Below, one piece after another: positions 25,536 through 33,423 of a stretch of DNA of 35,843 nt. Position 1 is the first letter of the stretch. Each line of letters opens with the position of its first letter. Under the pieces are notes generated by a model. It saw only the letters and a program-made list of their open reading frames with translations, searched no databases and had not been told where the DNA came from. The DNA is from a virus. Where the stretch lies: positions 1 to 35,843 of the IMG/VR virus record IMGVR_UViG_3300042197_004942. The stretch is one strand, 5' to 3'. Position numbers and translations under genes: made by a program.

Positions 25536-26282
25536 GTGGGATTTGAGTGTATTTACCACTATCACAAAAAAGTAGATGGTGATTATGACAAACAAAATAA
25601 AGAAACTTTCAAAAAGAAAGTGGGAGACCCCTATGATGATGTCCCACTTGAAAAGTTAGCTGCCTCTATTATGGCACAAATGGCGAGAAGAGATATTTGG
25701 ATTGTTGATGTTGAAATCTTTGAATTAACCAAAAAACAAGTAAGCTTCAAAGAATCCAAAGGTGGAATAATCATAAAGAATAAAAAGTTTTCATTTGATG
25801 GCGAAGATCATGGCTCATATGTTTCAGTAGAAGAAATCATGAAGCCTGTTTGTGAAACAAGCCAGTTGCAAAATAATGCTCACAATATGCCTGTTCAGCA
25901 ATTATCGGCAGCAGCAGTACATCCTCATAATCAGATGAAGCAGCAAGCAATACAAAGAAGACCAATTGAATATATGGCATTTGTTCCAGAGGCATTGCAC
26001 TTGCATCAGGCAAAGCAAAAAAACCTTAGGTTTACAGTCAATAAAAAGTATCCGATTTTTGAAAAGAGAAATGCTCCTAATGGTGGAGAGCTTTTTGTGA
26101 CTCAAGATGATACTGGTAGAGAGCAAATTGTTTCAGACATTTATTTTGTTCCAGCCAGTATCAATTTGCTTGCTGACAAGGAACTGAATTTCAGCGAGAC
26201 TAAAGAAGAAAAGGATGGTGGCAACCTCTTTTGGGGTAATGCTTCCAATGAAACTGGTATGCCAGATTTGAGAAGGAGATAG
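25536..26282 (+). CDS. hypothetical protein (248 aa)
   Basis: Starts with GTG at 25536: GGAG lies seven bases upstream, and an ATG four bases earlier is out of frame and quickly stops. The first ~110 residues look folded (PLEKLAASIMAQMARRDIWIVDVEIFEL, then GGIIIKNKKFSFDG). A Gln/His/Ala-rich linker follows (QQLSAAAVHPHNQMKQQ), then a second small beta-rich part (LRFTVNKKYPIFEK, then QIVSDIYFVPA). Unknown family. It is in one run with the coiled-coil gene (one-base gap) and upstream of gp32-like, so a replication-zone or regulatory role is possible. Confidence 0.65.
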   Translation: MGFECIYHYHKKVDGDYDKQNKETFKKKVGDPYDDVPLEKLAASIMAQMARRDIWIVDVEIFELTKKQVSFKESKGGIIIKNKKFSFDGEDHGSYVSVEEIMKPVCETSQLQNNAHNMPVQQLSAAAVHPHNQMKQQAIQRRPIEYMAFVPEALHLHQAKQKNLRFTVNKKYPIFEKRNAPNGGELFVTQDDTGREQIVSDIYFVPASINLLADKELNFSETKEEKDGGNLFWGNASNETGMPDLRRR

Positions 26283-26283
26283 T

Positions 26284-26748
26284 ATGTCGCTTTCAAGAAA
26301 AGAAATTGAAAAACGCAAGCAGCGTGAGGTTGCAGTAAGGAAAAAGGTTTTGGAAAGAAGAGAGGAAATACGCAAGGAAAGAAAAGAAGTTGAAAGTGAA
26401 AGAAAAAAGGAAAGGGATATGTATTTGCTTGAGCATGGACATACCGCAGCAGCACTTCCCGGCAATCCCGAACTGGCAGAACAAAAAAAGGCCGAAAGAG
26501 AAAAGAAAGTTGCCGAGAAGTTGAAAAGAAACCTTGCGATTCTGAAAAGCTTGGAAGCCGAATACGAAAAGGAACAATCCACAAGGAAGGATGTCAACAA
26601 CAAGCTTGAAGCAGAGGGCTTCAAGACAATGAAGGAAAAAATGGATGCACTTCATGAAAAAGCACTTAAAAGCCAGAAAGTAATTGATGATATTGAAGAG
26701 GCTTCTAAGAAAGATTGTGATGTAAATAAAAGTTGTGATGCACAATAA
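26284..26748 (+). CDS. coiled-coil hypothetical protein
   Basis: 154 residues, extremely rich in Lys, Glu and Arg. Residues ~1-45 (EIEKRKQREVAVRKKVLERREE) and ~60-145 form long predicted coiled coils, broken near 55-62 by a short HTAAALPGNPEL turn. No catalytic motif. The ATG is one base after the preceding stop, with GGAG in the end of that gene. It could be an oligomeric scaffold or adaptor; function unknown. Followed by about 105 bases with a strong hairpin before the gp32-like gene. Confidence 0.7.
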   Translation: MSLSRKEIEKRKQREVAVRKKVLERREEIRKERKEVESERKKERDMYLLEHGHTAAALPGNPELAEQKKAEREKKVAEKLKRNLAILKSLEAEYEKEQSTRKDVNNKLEAEGFKTMKEKMDALHEKALKSQKVIDDIEEASKKDCDVNKSCDAQ

Positions 26749-26803
26749 AAATACAGAAAATTTGTAAATTGGACTAAAGTTTCTTTTGAGAGTAGCTGAT
26801 AAT

Positions 26804-26842
26804 AGTGAGGTGGCAGAAATGACTGCCACCGCTTACTTTTTT
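26804..26842 (+). terminator. GC-rich hairpin with T-run just upstream of the gp32-like gene
   Basis: GGTGGCAG/CTGCCACC (26809-16/26823-30) with a six-base loop, extended by AGTGA/TTACT with one G-U, then TTTTTT. It looks like an intrinsic terminator for the upstream genes. Only three bases separate it from the GAGG site of the gp32-like gene, so it may also be a regulated leader of that gene. T4 gp32 represses its own translation through an upstream pseudoknot. Confidence 0.65.
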
Positions 26843-26855
26843 CAACGAGGCTACT

Positions 26856-27869
26856 ATGAACCTAGACTTTGAACCACTTGATCTCTCAGAGATTAACAAG
26901 GAAGCCCAAAGGGTTTCCGAGGACTCCACTTCATCTGGTGGAGGATCAGACTATCTTGAAAAGTTTGTCAAGATGCCCGAAAGGGATGGATATGTTCTTC
27001 TTCGCATCATGCCAAGAAAGAACAAAAACACTCAGGCATGGTGCCTCACAAGGGTACACACCCTCACAAACCCTGAAACAAGGGTCAAAAGAACTTATCA
27101 TTGTCCAAGAAATCCCGCTCCAGAAGGCAGAAAGGGATGGGTTGGAGACTGCATTATTTGCAAGTATTACTCTGATCTGTGGGCCAAGTCTGAAAAGGTC
27201 GAAGGCAAGGCCAAAGAAGAACTTCAAAGGCAGGCCCGTGAAATCAAGCCTGTTGAGCGTTATTACTTCAATGTGATTGTCCGATCCGAAAAGGATAAGG
27301 ATGGCAACATCAAGAAGAATGTTGGCCCCAAGATTTTCTCTTGTGGCAAAACGACTTATGGCAAGATTATGAACGCCATGAGAGGTGACGAGGCAGCGGG
27401 ATTGGCTCCTCTTGGAGACATCACCCATCCCCTCAATGGTCGTGACTTCAGGGTTGTCAAGAAAGTTGTCAAGGGAGGTGGAGGTCTTGAGTACCCCAAC
27501 TACGACAACTCCAAGTTTGAAGACCCTTCTCCTGCTGGAAGCATCGATGAAATCAAGAACTGGCTTGACAGTCTTCATGACTTGCAAGCACTTCGTGCCT
27601 TGAAAACCGCTGATGAACTCAAACACGCACTCAAGGTTCATCTTGGAATGGTAAAGGAAGGCCCGACCGCAAATGATGCCGACCTCGATGAAATTAGGAA
27701 CTATGGGTCTCCAGCACCCAAGCAAAAGCCAGCAGAGTCAATAAGGGAAGAACTTGCAGTTAGCTCAAATCCACCTGTAAGCAAGGATAAAGCTCCTGCC
27801 AAGCAAGAAGATAGTGATGATACAGAACTTGCAGACGATGACTTCTTGAAAGGTCTTGCGGGTATGTGA
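26856..27869 (+). CDS. gp32-like single-stranded DNA-binding protein
   Basis: 337 residues. The N-terminal part is short and charged (LDLSEINKEAQRV). The OB-type core holds a gp32-style zinc site: YHCP near residue 82 and GDCIICKYY near 97-102 (His/Cys plus Cys-x-x-Cys). DGYVLLRIMPRKN and VERYYFNVIVRSEKDKDGN look like OB strands. The end is a low-complexity Pro/Lys linker and an acidic tail (EDSDDTELADDDF), the segment that in T4 binds partner proteins. It coats ssDNA and directs UvsX, helicase and polymerase. GC content and codon choice are visibly higher than in the neighbours, suggesting heavy expression. Hairpins flank it on both sides. Confidence 0.93.
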   Translation: MNLDFEPLDLSEINKEAQRVSEDSTSSGGGSDYLEKFVKMPERDGYVLLRIMPRKNKNTQAWCLTRVHTLTNPETRVKRTYHCPRNPAPEGRKGWVGDCIICKYYSDLWAKSEKVEGKAKEELQRQAREIKPVERYYFNVIVRSEKDKDGNIKKNVGPKIFSCGKTTYGKIMNAMRGDEAAGLAPLGDITHPLNGRDFRVVKKVVKGGGGLEYPNYDNSKFEDPSPAGSIDEIKNWLDSLHDLQALRALKTADELKHALKVHLGMVKEGPTANDADLDEIRNYGSPAPKQKPAESIREELAVSSNPPVSKDKAPAKQEDSDDTELADDDFLKGLAGM

Positions 27870-27879
27870 TTAACATCAA

Positions 27880-27909
27880 GGGGTGTCCAGAGTAAAATCT
27901 GGACACCCC
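27880..27909 (+). terminator. perfect 12-bp hairpin between gp32-like and uvsX-like
   Basis: GGGGTGTCCAGA (27880-27891) pairs perfectly with TCTGGACACCCC (27898-27909), loop GTAAAA. The T-rich tail is interrupted, so termination may be partial. It could attenuate uvsX relative to gp32, or protect the 3' end of a gp32 message. The uvsX ATG is 33 bases downstream. Confidence 0.6.
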
Positions 27910-27942
27910 ATTTCTCTTTCAATTTTTTATTTGAGGTGATTT

Positions 27943-29160
27943 ATGGCTAAGAAAAAGGTTTCTGAAGGCGTTGATGATGGTTTCTTTGAAAGTCTTGCAG
28001 AAGAAACTGGTGGAGATGTTCTTGACTCCATTGATTCAGTCAAGTATTTCGTTGATACTGGTTCGCTTGCCCTGAACTACATTTGCTCAGGTCAATTTAT
28101 AAGAGGTGGTATTCCCGGTGGAAAGTTGACTGAAATTTATGGCCCCAACAGTTCTTCCAAATCACTTTTTGGAGCCAACATATTGTTTGGCACCCAAAAG
28201 ATGAAAGGCATTCCAGTTCTCATGGATTGTGAGAACAGCGCCAATAAAGAATTCATCCAAGAAGCAAGTCATTGCAACCTGAAAAGGATTGTCAGACACA
28301 CTCCTGAAACATTGGAGGAAGTGTTCCAAAAAATGTATAAAGTAATTGAGGCAGCAAGGCAGAAAACAAGCAATGATGTTCCAATTGTCATTGTTTATGA
28401 CTCTATCGGAGTTAGTCCGTCTGCCCGTGAACTAAGGGAAGTCAACCTTCCAGAAGGTTATACCAAGGAACAGTTTAAAAAGATCGTAGGAGCAAATGAA
28501 CAGCCCGGTGAAAGGGCAAAGATTTGCTCAAGGGAATTAAGAAAGTTGAATACTGTTATGGAGCGTCACAATGCAACAGTTGTGATTCTTAACCAGACCC
28601 GTGACAAGATTGGCACTTATGTTCCAACCAAAACAACTGCTGGTGGAGGAAATGCTCTTCCTTTCTATGCCAGTTGTAGGCTGGAAACAAAGACCATGCA
28701 GAAGATCGAGAAGAAATTAAGTGCCAAGAAAAAGAAAATCTTGGGCATCAATGTGAAGCTCAAGAATGTTAAGAACAAGACTCATAGGCCATTTGTCGAA
28801 TCAGAAAATGTACAGCTTCTTTTCGACAAGGGCATTAATCCAATAAGTGGACTTTTGTCATGTTTGCTTGATGCAGACAGGATTGAAATCAGCGGTACTG
28901 GCTCATTTAAGGTAAAGCCAGCTTTCACAAATGGTGAGGAAGTCAAGTTTCGTGCAAGCATGGACAGGAATGATGTTCCAATAGACATTCTTCTTAAATG
29001 TCCTGCCTTAATTGATGCCAATTCTCAAGAACAAGTAGAATCTTATCTTGAGCCTTACAAGGCAGCAATAGCCGGTAGGGCAGAAGATGATGCTGAAGTT
29101 GAACTAAGTGAAGTTGATAGCTTTGCAGATGAAGCAATTGATGAAGAATTGGAAGGTTGA
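27943..29160 (+). CDS. uvsX: UvsX/RecA-like recombinase
   Basis: 405 residues, close to T4 UvsX (about 390). GGIPGGKLTEIYGP leads into the P-loop GPNSSSKS near residue 67; like T4 UvsX it lacks the usual Gly before Lys. Walker B-like IVIVYDSIGV follows, then the DNA-binding loop region ILNQTRDKIGTYVPTKTTAGGG and the NALPFYASCRLE segment. The C-terminus is acidic (EVELSEVDSFADEA). It forms ATP-dependent filaments for strand exchange in recombination-dependent replication, with gp32-like and UvsY-like helpers. GAGG seven bases upstream of the ATG. Confidence 0.94.
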   Translation: MAKKKVSEGVDDGFFESLAEETGGDVLDSIDSVKYFVDTGSLALNYICSGQFIRGGIPGGKLTEIYGPNSSSKSLFGANILFGTQKMKGIPVLMDCENSANKEFIQEASHCNLKRIVRHTPETLEEVFQKMYKVIEAARQKTSNDVPIVIVYDSIGVSPSARELREVNLPEGYTKEQFKKIVGANEQPGERAKICSRELRKLNTVMERHNATVVILNQTRDKIGTYVPTKTTAGGGNALPFYASCRLETKTMQKIEKKLSAKKKKILGINVKLKNVKNKTHRPFVESENVQLLFDKGINPISGLLSCLLDADRIEISGTGSFKVKPAFTNGEEVKFRASMDRNDVPIDILLKCPALIDANSQEQVESYLEPYKAAIAGRAEDDAEVELSEVDSFADEAIDEELEG

Positions 29161-29168
29161 AAAAAAGA

Positions 29169-29193
29169 GGGAGAAGCAAAAAAAACTTCTCCC
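29169..29193. terminator. bidirectional hairpin terminator
   Basis: GGGAGAAG/CTTCTCCC (29169-76/29186-93) with a nine-base, A-rich loop, flanked by A-tracts. It lies exactly between the convergent uvsX-like and glycosyltransferase genes and touches the stop of the latter. Confidence 0.7.
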
Positions 29194-30221
29194 TATATTT
29201 CCATCATCGTCAAGTTTTCAAATTGAAACTCATTAGGCTTCATGACAATCAAATTGTTGTAAAAGTCGTAAAGGATGACTAAATTCTCATCCTTTACGCA
29301 CCACAATCCAACTGTGTTTGCATTATCTTCATCCTTTATATTATCGATCACAACTTTGATTGTGTTGTCTTTACAAAACTTGACTATGTTTTTGACTTCA
29401 TCACCAAGCAGAAAAGTTTTATTGATAAATTTATCGCTTGTTTGATAATTGAATAATTCCATCCATTTTATAAACTTTGGATTCTGATCTCTGGCTATCC
29501 AATGTACATGGTTTTTGTTGCCACCATAAAGACTGCTTTGACATAAGTGATTGTCATTGCATAGAAATCTCATCTCTGTTCCATAAACTTTGCACATACG
29601 AAGAGAATGGCAAAGTCCGTGATCTCCAAATCCCTCTGCAAATTCTTTTCTTATTTGGAAATATTTTTTGCAAAGAGGATTGTCAAGCATCATGTTGATG
29701 GCAGTAACGCTAGTGACGCTTATTTCTTGTTCGTGTGCTGGCCCCTCATAAATATGATGAATGTGGCTACTTCTGTACCAATTACCAAAACCAAGTCCTG
29801 TTAGTATTTTCTGATCTAAGGGATATGTGTCATATAAAAGCCTTGCTGCTATGTGATAGGGGCGATTGAAATCAAAGTGAGTTTCTAAATTTTTATTCAG
29901 GCCACCCAAATCATTGATGCTGTCCTCATCAATTCTGATATACCACTTTGCAAAGTCTTTCTTGATGTTGCTTTCATAGTAATGATATATTTTTTGGGCA
30001 ACATGATTTTTAGGACAATTGATTACCTCTACATCAATTTCTTGTGGCCAATCACTTATCAGCCAATTATTGTGTTTGTTGTCTTTTTCTGAAAGTAATG
30101 TTACATGAGTTTTTATAGTTTTTGTATTGAGGAACCCAAACTTCTTAAAGTCTTCAAATCTTGTTTTGATTTTAGGATTGGAAACATCAGCAGGAACAAC
30201 AATTTCAAAGTCATATTTCAT
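29193..30221 (-). CDS. GT-A-like glycosyltransferase with C-terminal extension
   Basis: 342 residues. The N-terminus MKYDFEIVVPADVSN suits a GT-A start. The metal-binding region WYIRIDEDSINDLGGLNKNL near residue 95 has a DED in place of DxD. Later EGFGDHGLCHSLRM resembles the D-H/ED acceptor region of Fringe-like or GT2-like enzymes, and several Cys and His lie between (LCNDNHLCQSS). About residues 255-342 form an extra alpha/beta part (VVIDNIKDEDNANTVGLWCV, then ENLVILYDFYNN) not typical of the core. Overlaps the upstream gene by four bases (ATGA). Substrates unknown. Confidence 0.62.
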   Translation of the reverse strand: MKYDFEIVVPADVSNPKIKTRFEDFKKFGFLNTKTIKTHVTLLSEKDNKHNNWLISDWPQEIDVEVINCPKNHVAQKIYHYYESNIKKDFAKWYIRIDEDSINDLGGLNKNLETHFDFNRPYHIAARLLYDTYPLDQKILTGLGFGNWYRSSHIHHIYEGPAHEQEISVTSVTAINMMLDNPLCKKYFQIRKEFAEGFGDHGLCHSLRMCKVYGTEMRFLCNDNHLCQSSLYGGNKNHVHWIARDQNPKFIKWMELFNYQTSDKFINKTFLLGDEVKNIVKFCKDNTIKVVIDNIKDEDNANTVGLWCVKDENLVILYDFYNNLIVMKPNEFQFENLTMMEI

Positions 30222-30661
30222 GATATTTTATAGGCTCCAGCAGAAACTTTAACAAAAACAAAACCCTTTTCTTCAAGTTCGCTTTTTACATTTTTGAGTA
30301 TACTGCATATTTTTGAATAACTTGCTCCATACTTGGTATACTTTTTGTTTAGAATTTTAAGGCTTACAACTTGTCTAGACAATAATGACTTTTTGATAAA
30401 TGTTTCGATTTTCTTATAAATTTCTTTTGATTGTGATTTGATTTTAGTGTCTACGATTTGATATTCATTTTTTTGTGACTTTTGCTTTCCATTACAAAAT
30501 GCTTCTGCAAGTTCTGGAAGTTCCAATAATTTGCCATTTTTGATGTCAACAACTGATAAACTTGCTTTGAAAGTATTACAAAATTCAATTAATTGAGAAT
30601 AATTTTTTTCGCTTGTAAAGAACTTTCTCTTGTCTTTGAGTTCGATCATAAGGCATTTCAT
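30218..30661 (-). CDS. possible winged-helix regulatory protein
   Basis: 147 residues. The N-terminal ~55 (MKCLMIELKDKRKFFTSEKN, then LIEFCNTFKASLSVVDIKNGK) form a small alpha/beta domain ending in LPELAEAFC. The C-terminal ~75 look like a winged helix (LLSRQVVSLKILNKKYTKYG, then SKICSILKNVKSELEEKGF, and the wing VFVKVSAGAYKI). DNA binding is therefore possible. AGGAG lies upstream of the ATG. Its gene overlaps the glycosyltransferase gene, so it could regulate that unit, or the divergent amidoligase unit across the 82-base spacer. Confidence 0.5.
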   Translation of the reverse strand: MKCLMIELKDKRKFFTSEKNYSQLIEFCNTFKASLSVVDIKNGKLLELPELAEAFCNGKQKSQKNEYQIVDTKIKSQSKEIYKKIETFIKKSLLSRQVVSLKILNKKYTKYGASYSKICSILKNVKSELEEKGFVFVKVSAGAYKIS

Positions 30662-30743
30662 GGTCTTTCTCCTGTCACATAATTAATTATAAGGATTTGT
30701 AGGTAAAATGCTACTAGTTTATAATTGAATAAAGGGGCGGTTT

Positions 30744-31769
30744 ATGAACAACTACAAACAACAAATTGATATGAACTGCCTAAGAAGATTTGGGGCCGAG
30801 ATTGAAATTAATTCATTTGACTTCAGAAGTAGGGCAGTTGGTCATAGTGAAGGTAAGTTGCCAGAGGGAACACATTATATAGCTAATTTGGTGCAGAAAG
30901 CATCAGGAAAAACAGTAAAAATACACAAATGGAGTTATGATCACAACAATACAAGTTGGATTATCAAGCCAGACAGTAGTTGTGGAATTGAGATATGCAC
31001 ACCTGTTCTAAAGGGATGGGTTGGCTTGATGGAAATATGCAGGGTTGTGGATGGTCTTGGTCGTGACCCTAAAGTACACGCAGATGATAGATGCAGTTTT
31101 CATGTTCATGTCGATGTGAGTGACTTGAATGAAAAAGAAGTTGCCACAATTATTACTTGGTGGGTCAAGTGCGAACCAGTATTCATGGATTCTGTTCCAT
31201 CAATTCGCAAGAAAAATCAGTATTGTCAGTTGCTTGGACAATCTGAAATTTTTTCTAATGTAGAGGACTCATTACATCCAAATGACTATCTGATTCGCAA
31301 GTTGGGTGCTTGTAAATACTATACGATTAATACTTATCACTATCACAACAACAAGAGAAAAACAATTGAATTTAGAATTATGGATGGAGAGTGTTGTCTT
31401 GATCCTTGGACTGCAAAAAACTATATAAGGCTTATATTGCATTTTATTGAAAGAGCTTTGCAAAAGGGTCTTCCAAATGATTACTACAAGGGTGATCCTA
31501 TGTCTGGTTATTGCTGGCTTGATCCAAAAGATGTTTTTGCTTTTTTAGGATTTACAAGGGAAAAATCTCTTTCTCCTGCAACAAAACAAGTTCATGAGTG
31601 GTTTTTGGATAGGTTGCACTTGAATTGCAACTATACAAATGATTTATGCGGTGTTATGGGAGTTAATGCCAGAAGGTTTGCACAAATTGAAATTGATGAA
31701 TTGGCAGAAGAGTATGGGCCAATTACAGTCAATCACTCTGATATATTTGATCAAAAATTTCGTATATAA
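30744..31769 (+). CDS. amidoligase (COOH-NH2 ligase family)
   Basis: 341 residues. Family hallmarks: RRFGAEIEIN near residue 15 (the glutamine-synthetase-like GxExE strand), WIIKPDSSCGIEICTPVLKG near 75-95, CSFHVHVDVSDL near 117, and the late KRKTIEFRIMDGE near 205. These match Amidoligase_2-type enzymes, which use ATP to join a carboxylate to an amine, making isopeptide or peptide-like bonds. Substrates could be a protein lysine, a small peptide or a cell-wall amino group; the sequence cannot tell. GGGGCGG lies upstream of the ATG. Five bases separate it from the small unknown gene that follows, a candidate partner. Confidence 0.85.
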   Translation: MNNYKQQIDMNCLRRFGAEIEINSFDFRSRAVGHSEGKLPEGTHYIANLVQKASGKTVKIHKWSYDHNNTSWIIKPDSSCGIEICTPVLKGWVGLMEICRVVDGLGRDPKVHADDRCSFHVHVDVSDLNEKEVATIITWWVKCEPVFMDSVPSIRKKNQYCQLLGQSEIFSNVEDSLHPNDYLIRKLGACKYYTINTYHYHNNKRKTIEFRIMDGECCLDPWTAKNYIRLILHFIERALQKGLPNDYYKGDPMSGYCWLDPKDVFAFLGFTREKSLSPATKQVHEWFLDRLHLNCNYTNDLCGVMGVNARRFAQIEIDELAEEYGPITVNHSDIFDQKFRI

Positions 31770-31774
31770 AAAAA

Positions 31775-32239
31775 ATGAGATATAAGCCTCAAAAGTTGGA
31801 TGAGATTGTGAAGGAAATGAAATCCTTGGGTGATGTTCTTGTTCCTTTCAACTATCCAAAAGTGCCTATTATCAGTTGGGAGGATGATTTGGGAATCTTC
31901 AAGGCAAGAGAAGTTGTAATAGACGGATATTCTTTATTCATCCATTATCAGAAATCGGATTATGATGAGTATTTGATTGAAACAATACAAATTCATAATA
32001 CCAAAAGTCCTTTCTTGCCTTTTAATTTGATTTGCAAGATTGGAAAGAGGTTTTTGGGCAGTAGTTGCCTATCACTTATTGAGATTTATAAGGATCATAG
32101 AAAAATTTACATATGGTCTGTTTGTTCAGATAAAAGTGGAAAAACAATACCAATTCCAAATCATAGTAGCAATGAAATGTGCGAGTTTGAGGGATTACAA
32201 TACACTCTATTACAGCCTAAAAATGTTGACTTCTTTTGA
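31775..32239 (+). CDS. hypothetical protein following the amidoligase
   Basis: 154 residues with no membrane segment. IISWEDDLGIFKAREVVIDGYSLFIHYQ, then IETIQIHN and FLPFNLICKIGKRFLG look like beta strands with intervening loops, and IYIWSVCSDKSGKTI follows. No ribosome site is visible in the five-base gap, so it is probably translated by re-initiation after the amidoligase. This supports a functional pairing (substrate, tag carrier or subunit), but the family is unknown. Confidence 0.65.
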   Translation: MRYKPQKLDEIVKEMKSLGDVLVPFNYPKVPIISWEDDLGIFKAREVVIDGYSLFIHYQKSDYDEYLIETIQIHNTKSPFLPFNLICKIGKRFLGSSCLSLIEIYKDHRKIYIWSVCSDKSGKTIPIPNHSSNEMCEFEGLQYTLLQPKNVDFF

Positions 32240-32303
32240 TTGATAAAATGATATATACCCTTGTAGCGACTTTCTGTTGCTTATCTCTAACGAGGGTGTA
32301 ACC

Positions 32304-32603
32304 ATGAAAAAAAGAAAAATTCAGGCTCTGATCGTTGAGCATCTGTTAAAGCATGGACATTTGGAAATACTTCTTCCTGATGGAGTAAAACTCGAAATAG
32401 GAACAACACAAGAAAATCAGAATGGTGAGTTGGTGAAAAAAGACGATTATTGTTGGGTTATAACATCAAGAGAAGATAGATCAACAAGTCTGGATGCCTA
32501 TAACATGGGACTTCGTTTTAGTGATGATGACAAAGTTCTTGTATTTGAGGATAAATTCCTTGATACAAATGGCGAAAATATTAGAAGACTTGATGTTGTT
32601 TAA
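32304..32603 (+). CDS. hypothetical protein (99 aa)
   Basis: The ATG at 32304 has GAGGGTG upstream; a longer TTG-started frame is rejected. The start KKRKIQALIVEHLLKHGHLEILLPDGVKLEIGTT suggests an N-terminal helix then beta strands. The next segment, DDYCWVITSREDRSTSLDAYN, is polar. Single small domain of unknown function. It is followed by a four-base convergent overlap with the minus-strand gene ending at 32600. Confidence 0.65.
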   Translation: MKKRKIQALIVEHLLKHGHLEILLPDGVKLEIGTTQENQNGELVKKDDYCWVITSREDRSTSLDAYNMGLRFSDDDKVLVFEDKFLDTNGENIRRLDVV

Positions 32604-32926
32604 GTGATATTGCCAAACATATTGGCAACTTGTATATCTCCATTAAAAAAAACAAGCAATTCAAGAGTGCCATCAGCATTCTTGAATTGCTGCAAGGGAA
32701 CATTGAAATCAACCCATACAAGAAAATATTCTTTTTTAAGAACAAATCTTGATATTGTTATTTTGATGCCTTTGTTTTTAATTTTTTCGGAAGATATAAT
32801 ATCAAGGCGATTGGCATTTTCTTGTACTGTTTTTAGTACATATGCCATTAGCTTGGAACTGTCAAGAAAGTGTGTCCAGTTGGCAACTAGGAGCTTTTCC
32901 AGATTGTCAGCATTAAAGATATTCAC
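32600..32926 (-). CDS. hypothetical protein (108 aa)
   Basis: GTG start at 32926 with AGGAAA upstream. The protein looks folded: a helical N-terminal half (NLEKLLVANWTHFLDSSKLMAYVLKTV) and a beta-rich C-terminal half (GIKITISRFVLKKEYFLVWVDF, then GTLELLVFFNGDIQ). An opposite-strand frame of similar length exists across the same bases but is Ser/Thr/Leu-rich and has no ribosome site. The gene converges on 32304 and diverges from 32949, sharing a 22-base spacer. Unknown family. Confidence 0.6.
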   Translation of the reverse strand: MNIFNADNLEKLLVANWTHFLDSSKLMAYVLKTVQENANRLDIISSEKIKNKGIKITISRFVLKKEYFLVWVDFNVPLQQFKNADGTLELLVFFNGDIQVANMFGNIT

Positions 32927-32948
32927 ACTTATTTCCTGAGAGGTTAAT

Positions 32949-33203
32949 ATGAAAAAGCCCGAAGTTTATCTAAAAGAGTTTGCACACAAACTTTCCGATG
33001 ACAATTTGCGATACCTTCATGGTAGGCTCACACAAAGAATTAATGGTGACTTTGCAGAAGCAGTTCAATTTCTAAGCGATGTAAAGGAAATCGACAAGTG
33101 GTTTTTGTCAGCTTCCGATTGCAATGAATTTTATGATATGGTAGATATGGTTTACTTCGCTCTTAACAAAGAACACGAAAGAAGACTTGGGGTTCCTGCT
33201 TGA
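32949..33203 (+). CDS. small hypothetical protein (84 aa)
   Basis: GAGAGG lies five bases before the ATG. All-helical, charged sequence (YLKEFAHKLSDDNLRYLHGRLTQ, then SASDCNEFYDMVDMVYFALN). No motif recognised. Its stop overlaps the TTG start of the next gene by three of four bases (TTGA), so the two are coupled and lead into the Hel308-like helicase gene. Confidence 0.65.
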   Translation: MKKPEVYLKEFAHKLSDDNLRYLHGRLTQRINGDFAEAVQFLSDVKEIDKWFLSASDCNEFYDMVDMVYFALNKEHERRLGVPA

Positions 33204-33412
33204 AACTGAATTTTTATTTTGTGGCCATTTTTCTGGGCCTTACGGGATTTGCCTGTATGGCCCTTGGCTTTTTTATTGGCAAATTCATTGGCTACAAAGA
33301 AGGTTGTGCAGATACAATCATCATGTACGAATTTCTAGCTGGAGCAGATAGAAATTTAAGTCAAGCTGTAAAAAATAAAAAAATTCTCGATATGTTTGCT
33401 GACGAACAGTAA
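33200..33412 (+). CDS. small single-pass membrane protein
   Basis: 70 residues from a TTG start within a TTGA overlap with the previous stop; a GGGG tract seven bases upstream supports it. Residues ~4-27 are a single transmembrane helix (FVAIFLGLTGFACMALGFFI), with the ~40-residue remainder helical and charged (AGADRNLSQAVKNKKILDMF). Orientation unknown. Possible roles include host envelope remodelling or superinfection exclusion; nothing decides this. Confidence 0.6.
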   Translation: MKLNFYFVAIFLGLTGFACMALGFFIGKFIGYKEGCADTIIMYEFLAGADRNLSQAVKNKKILDMFADEQ

Positions 33413-33423
33413 AGGAAACGAGA

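Noticed and set aside
26946-27725. 259-codon minus frame across the gp32-like gene
   Set aside because: Shadow caused by the higher GC of the gp32-like gene; the plus frame has the zinc site and acidic tail.
32604-32939. Plus-strand 111-codon frame opposite 32600-32926
   Set aside because: Low-complexity Ser/Leu/Thr composition and no ribosome site; the minus frame looks like a folded protein.
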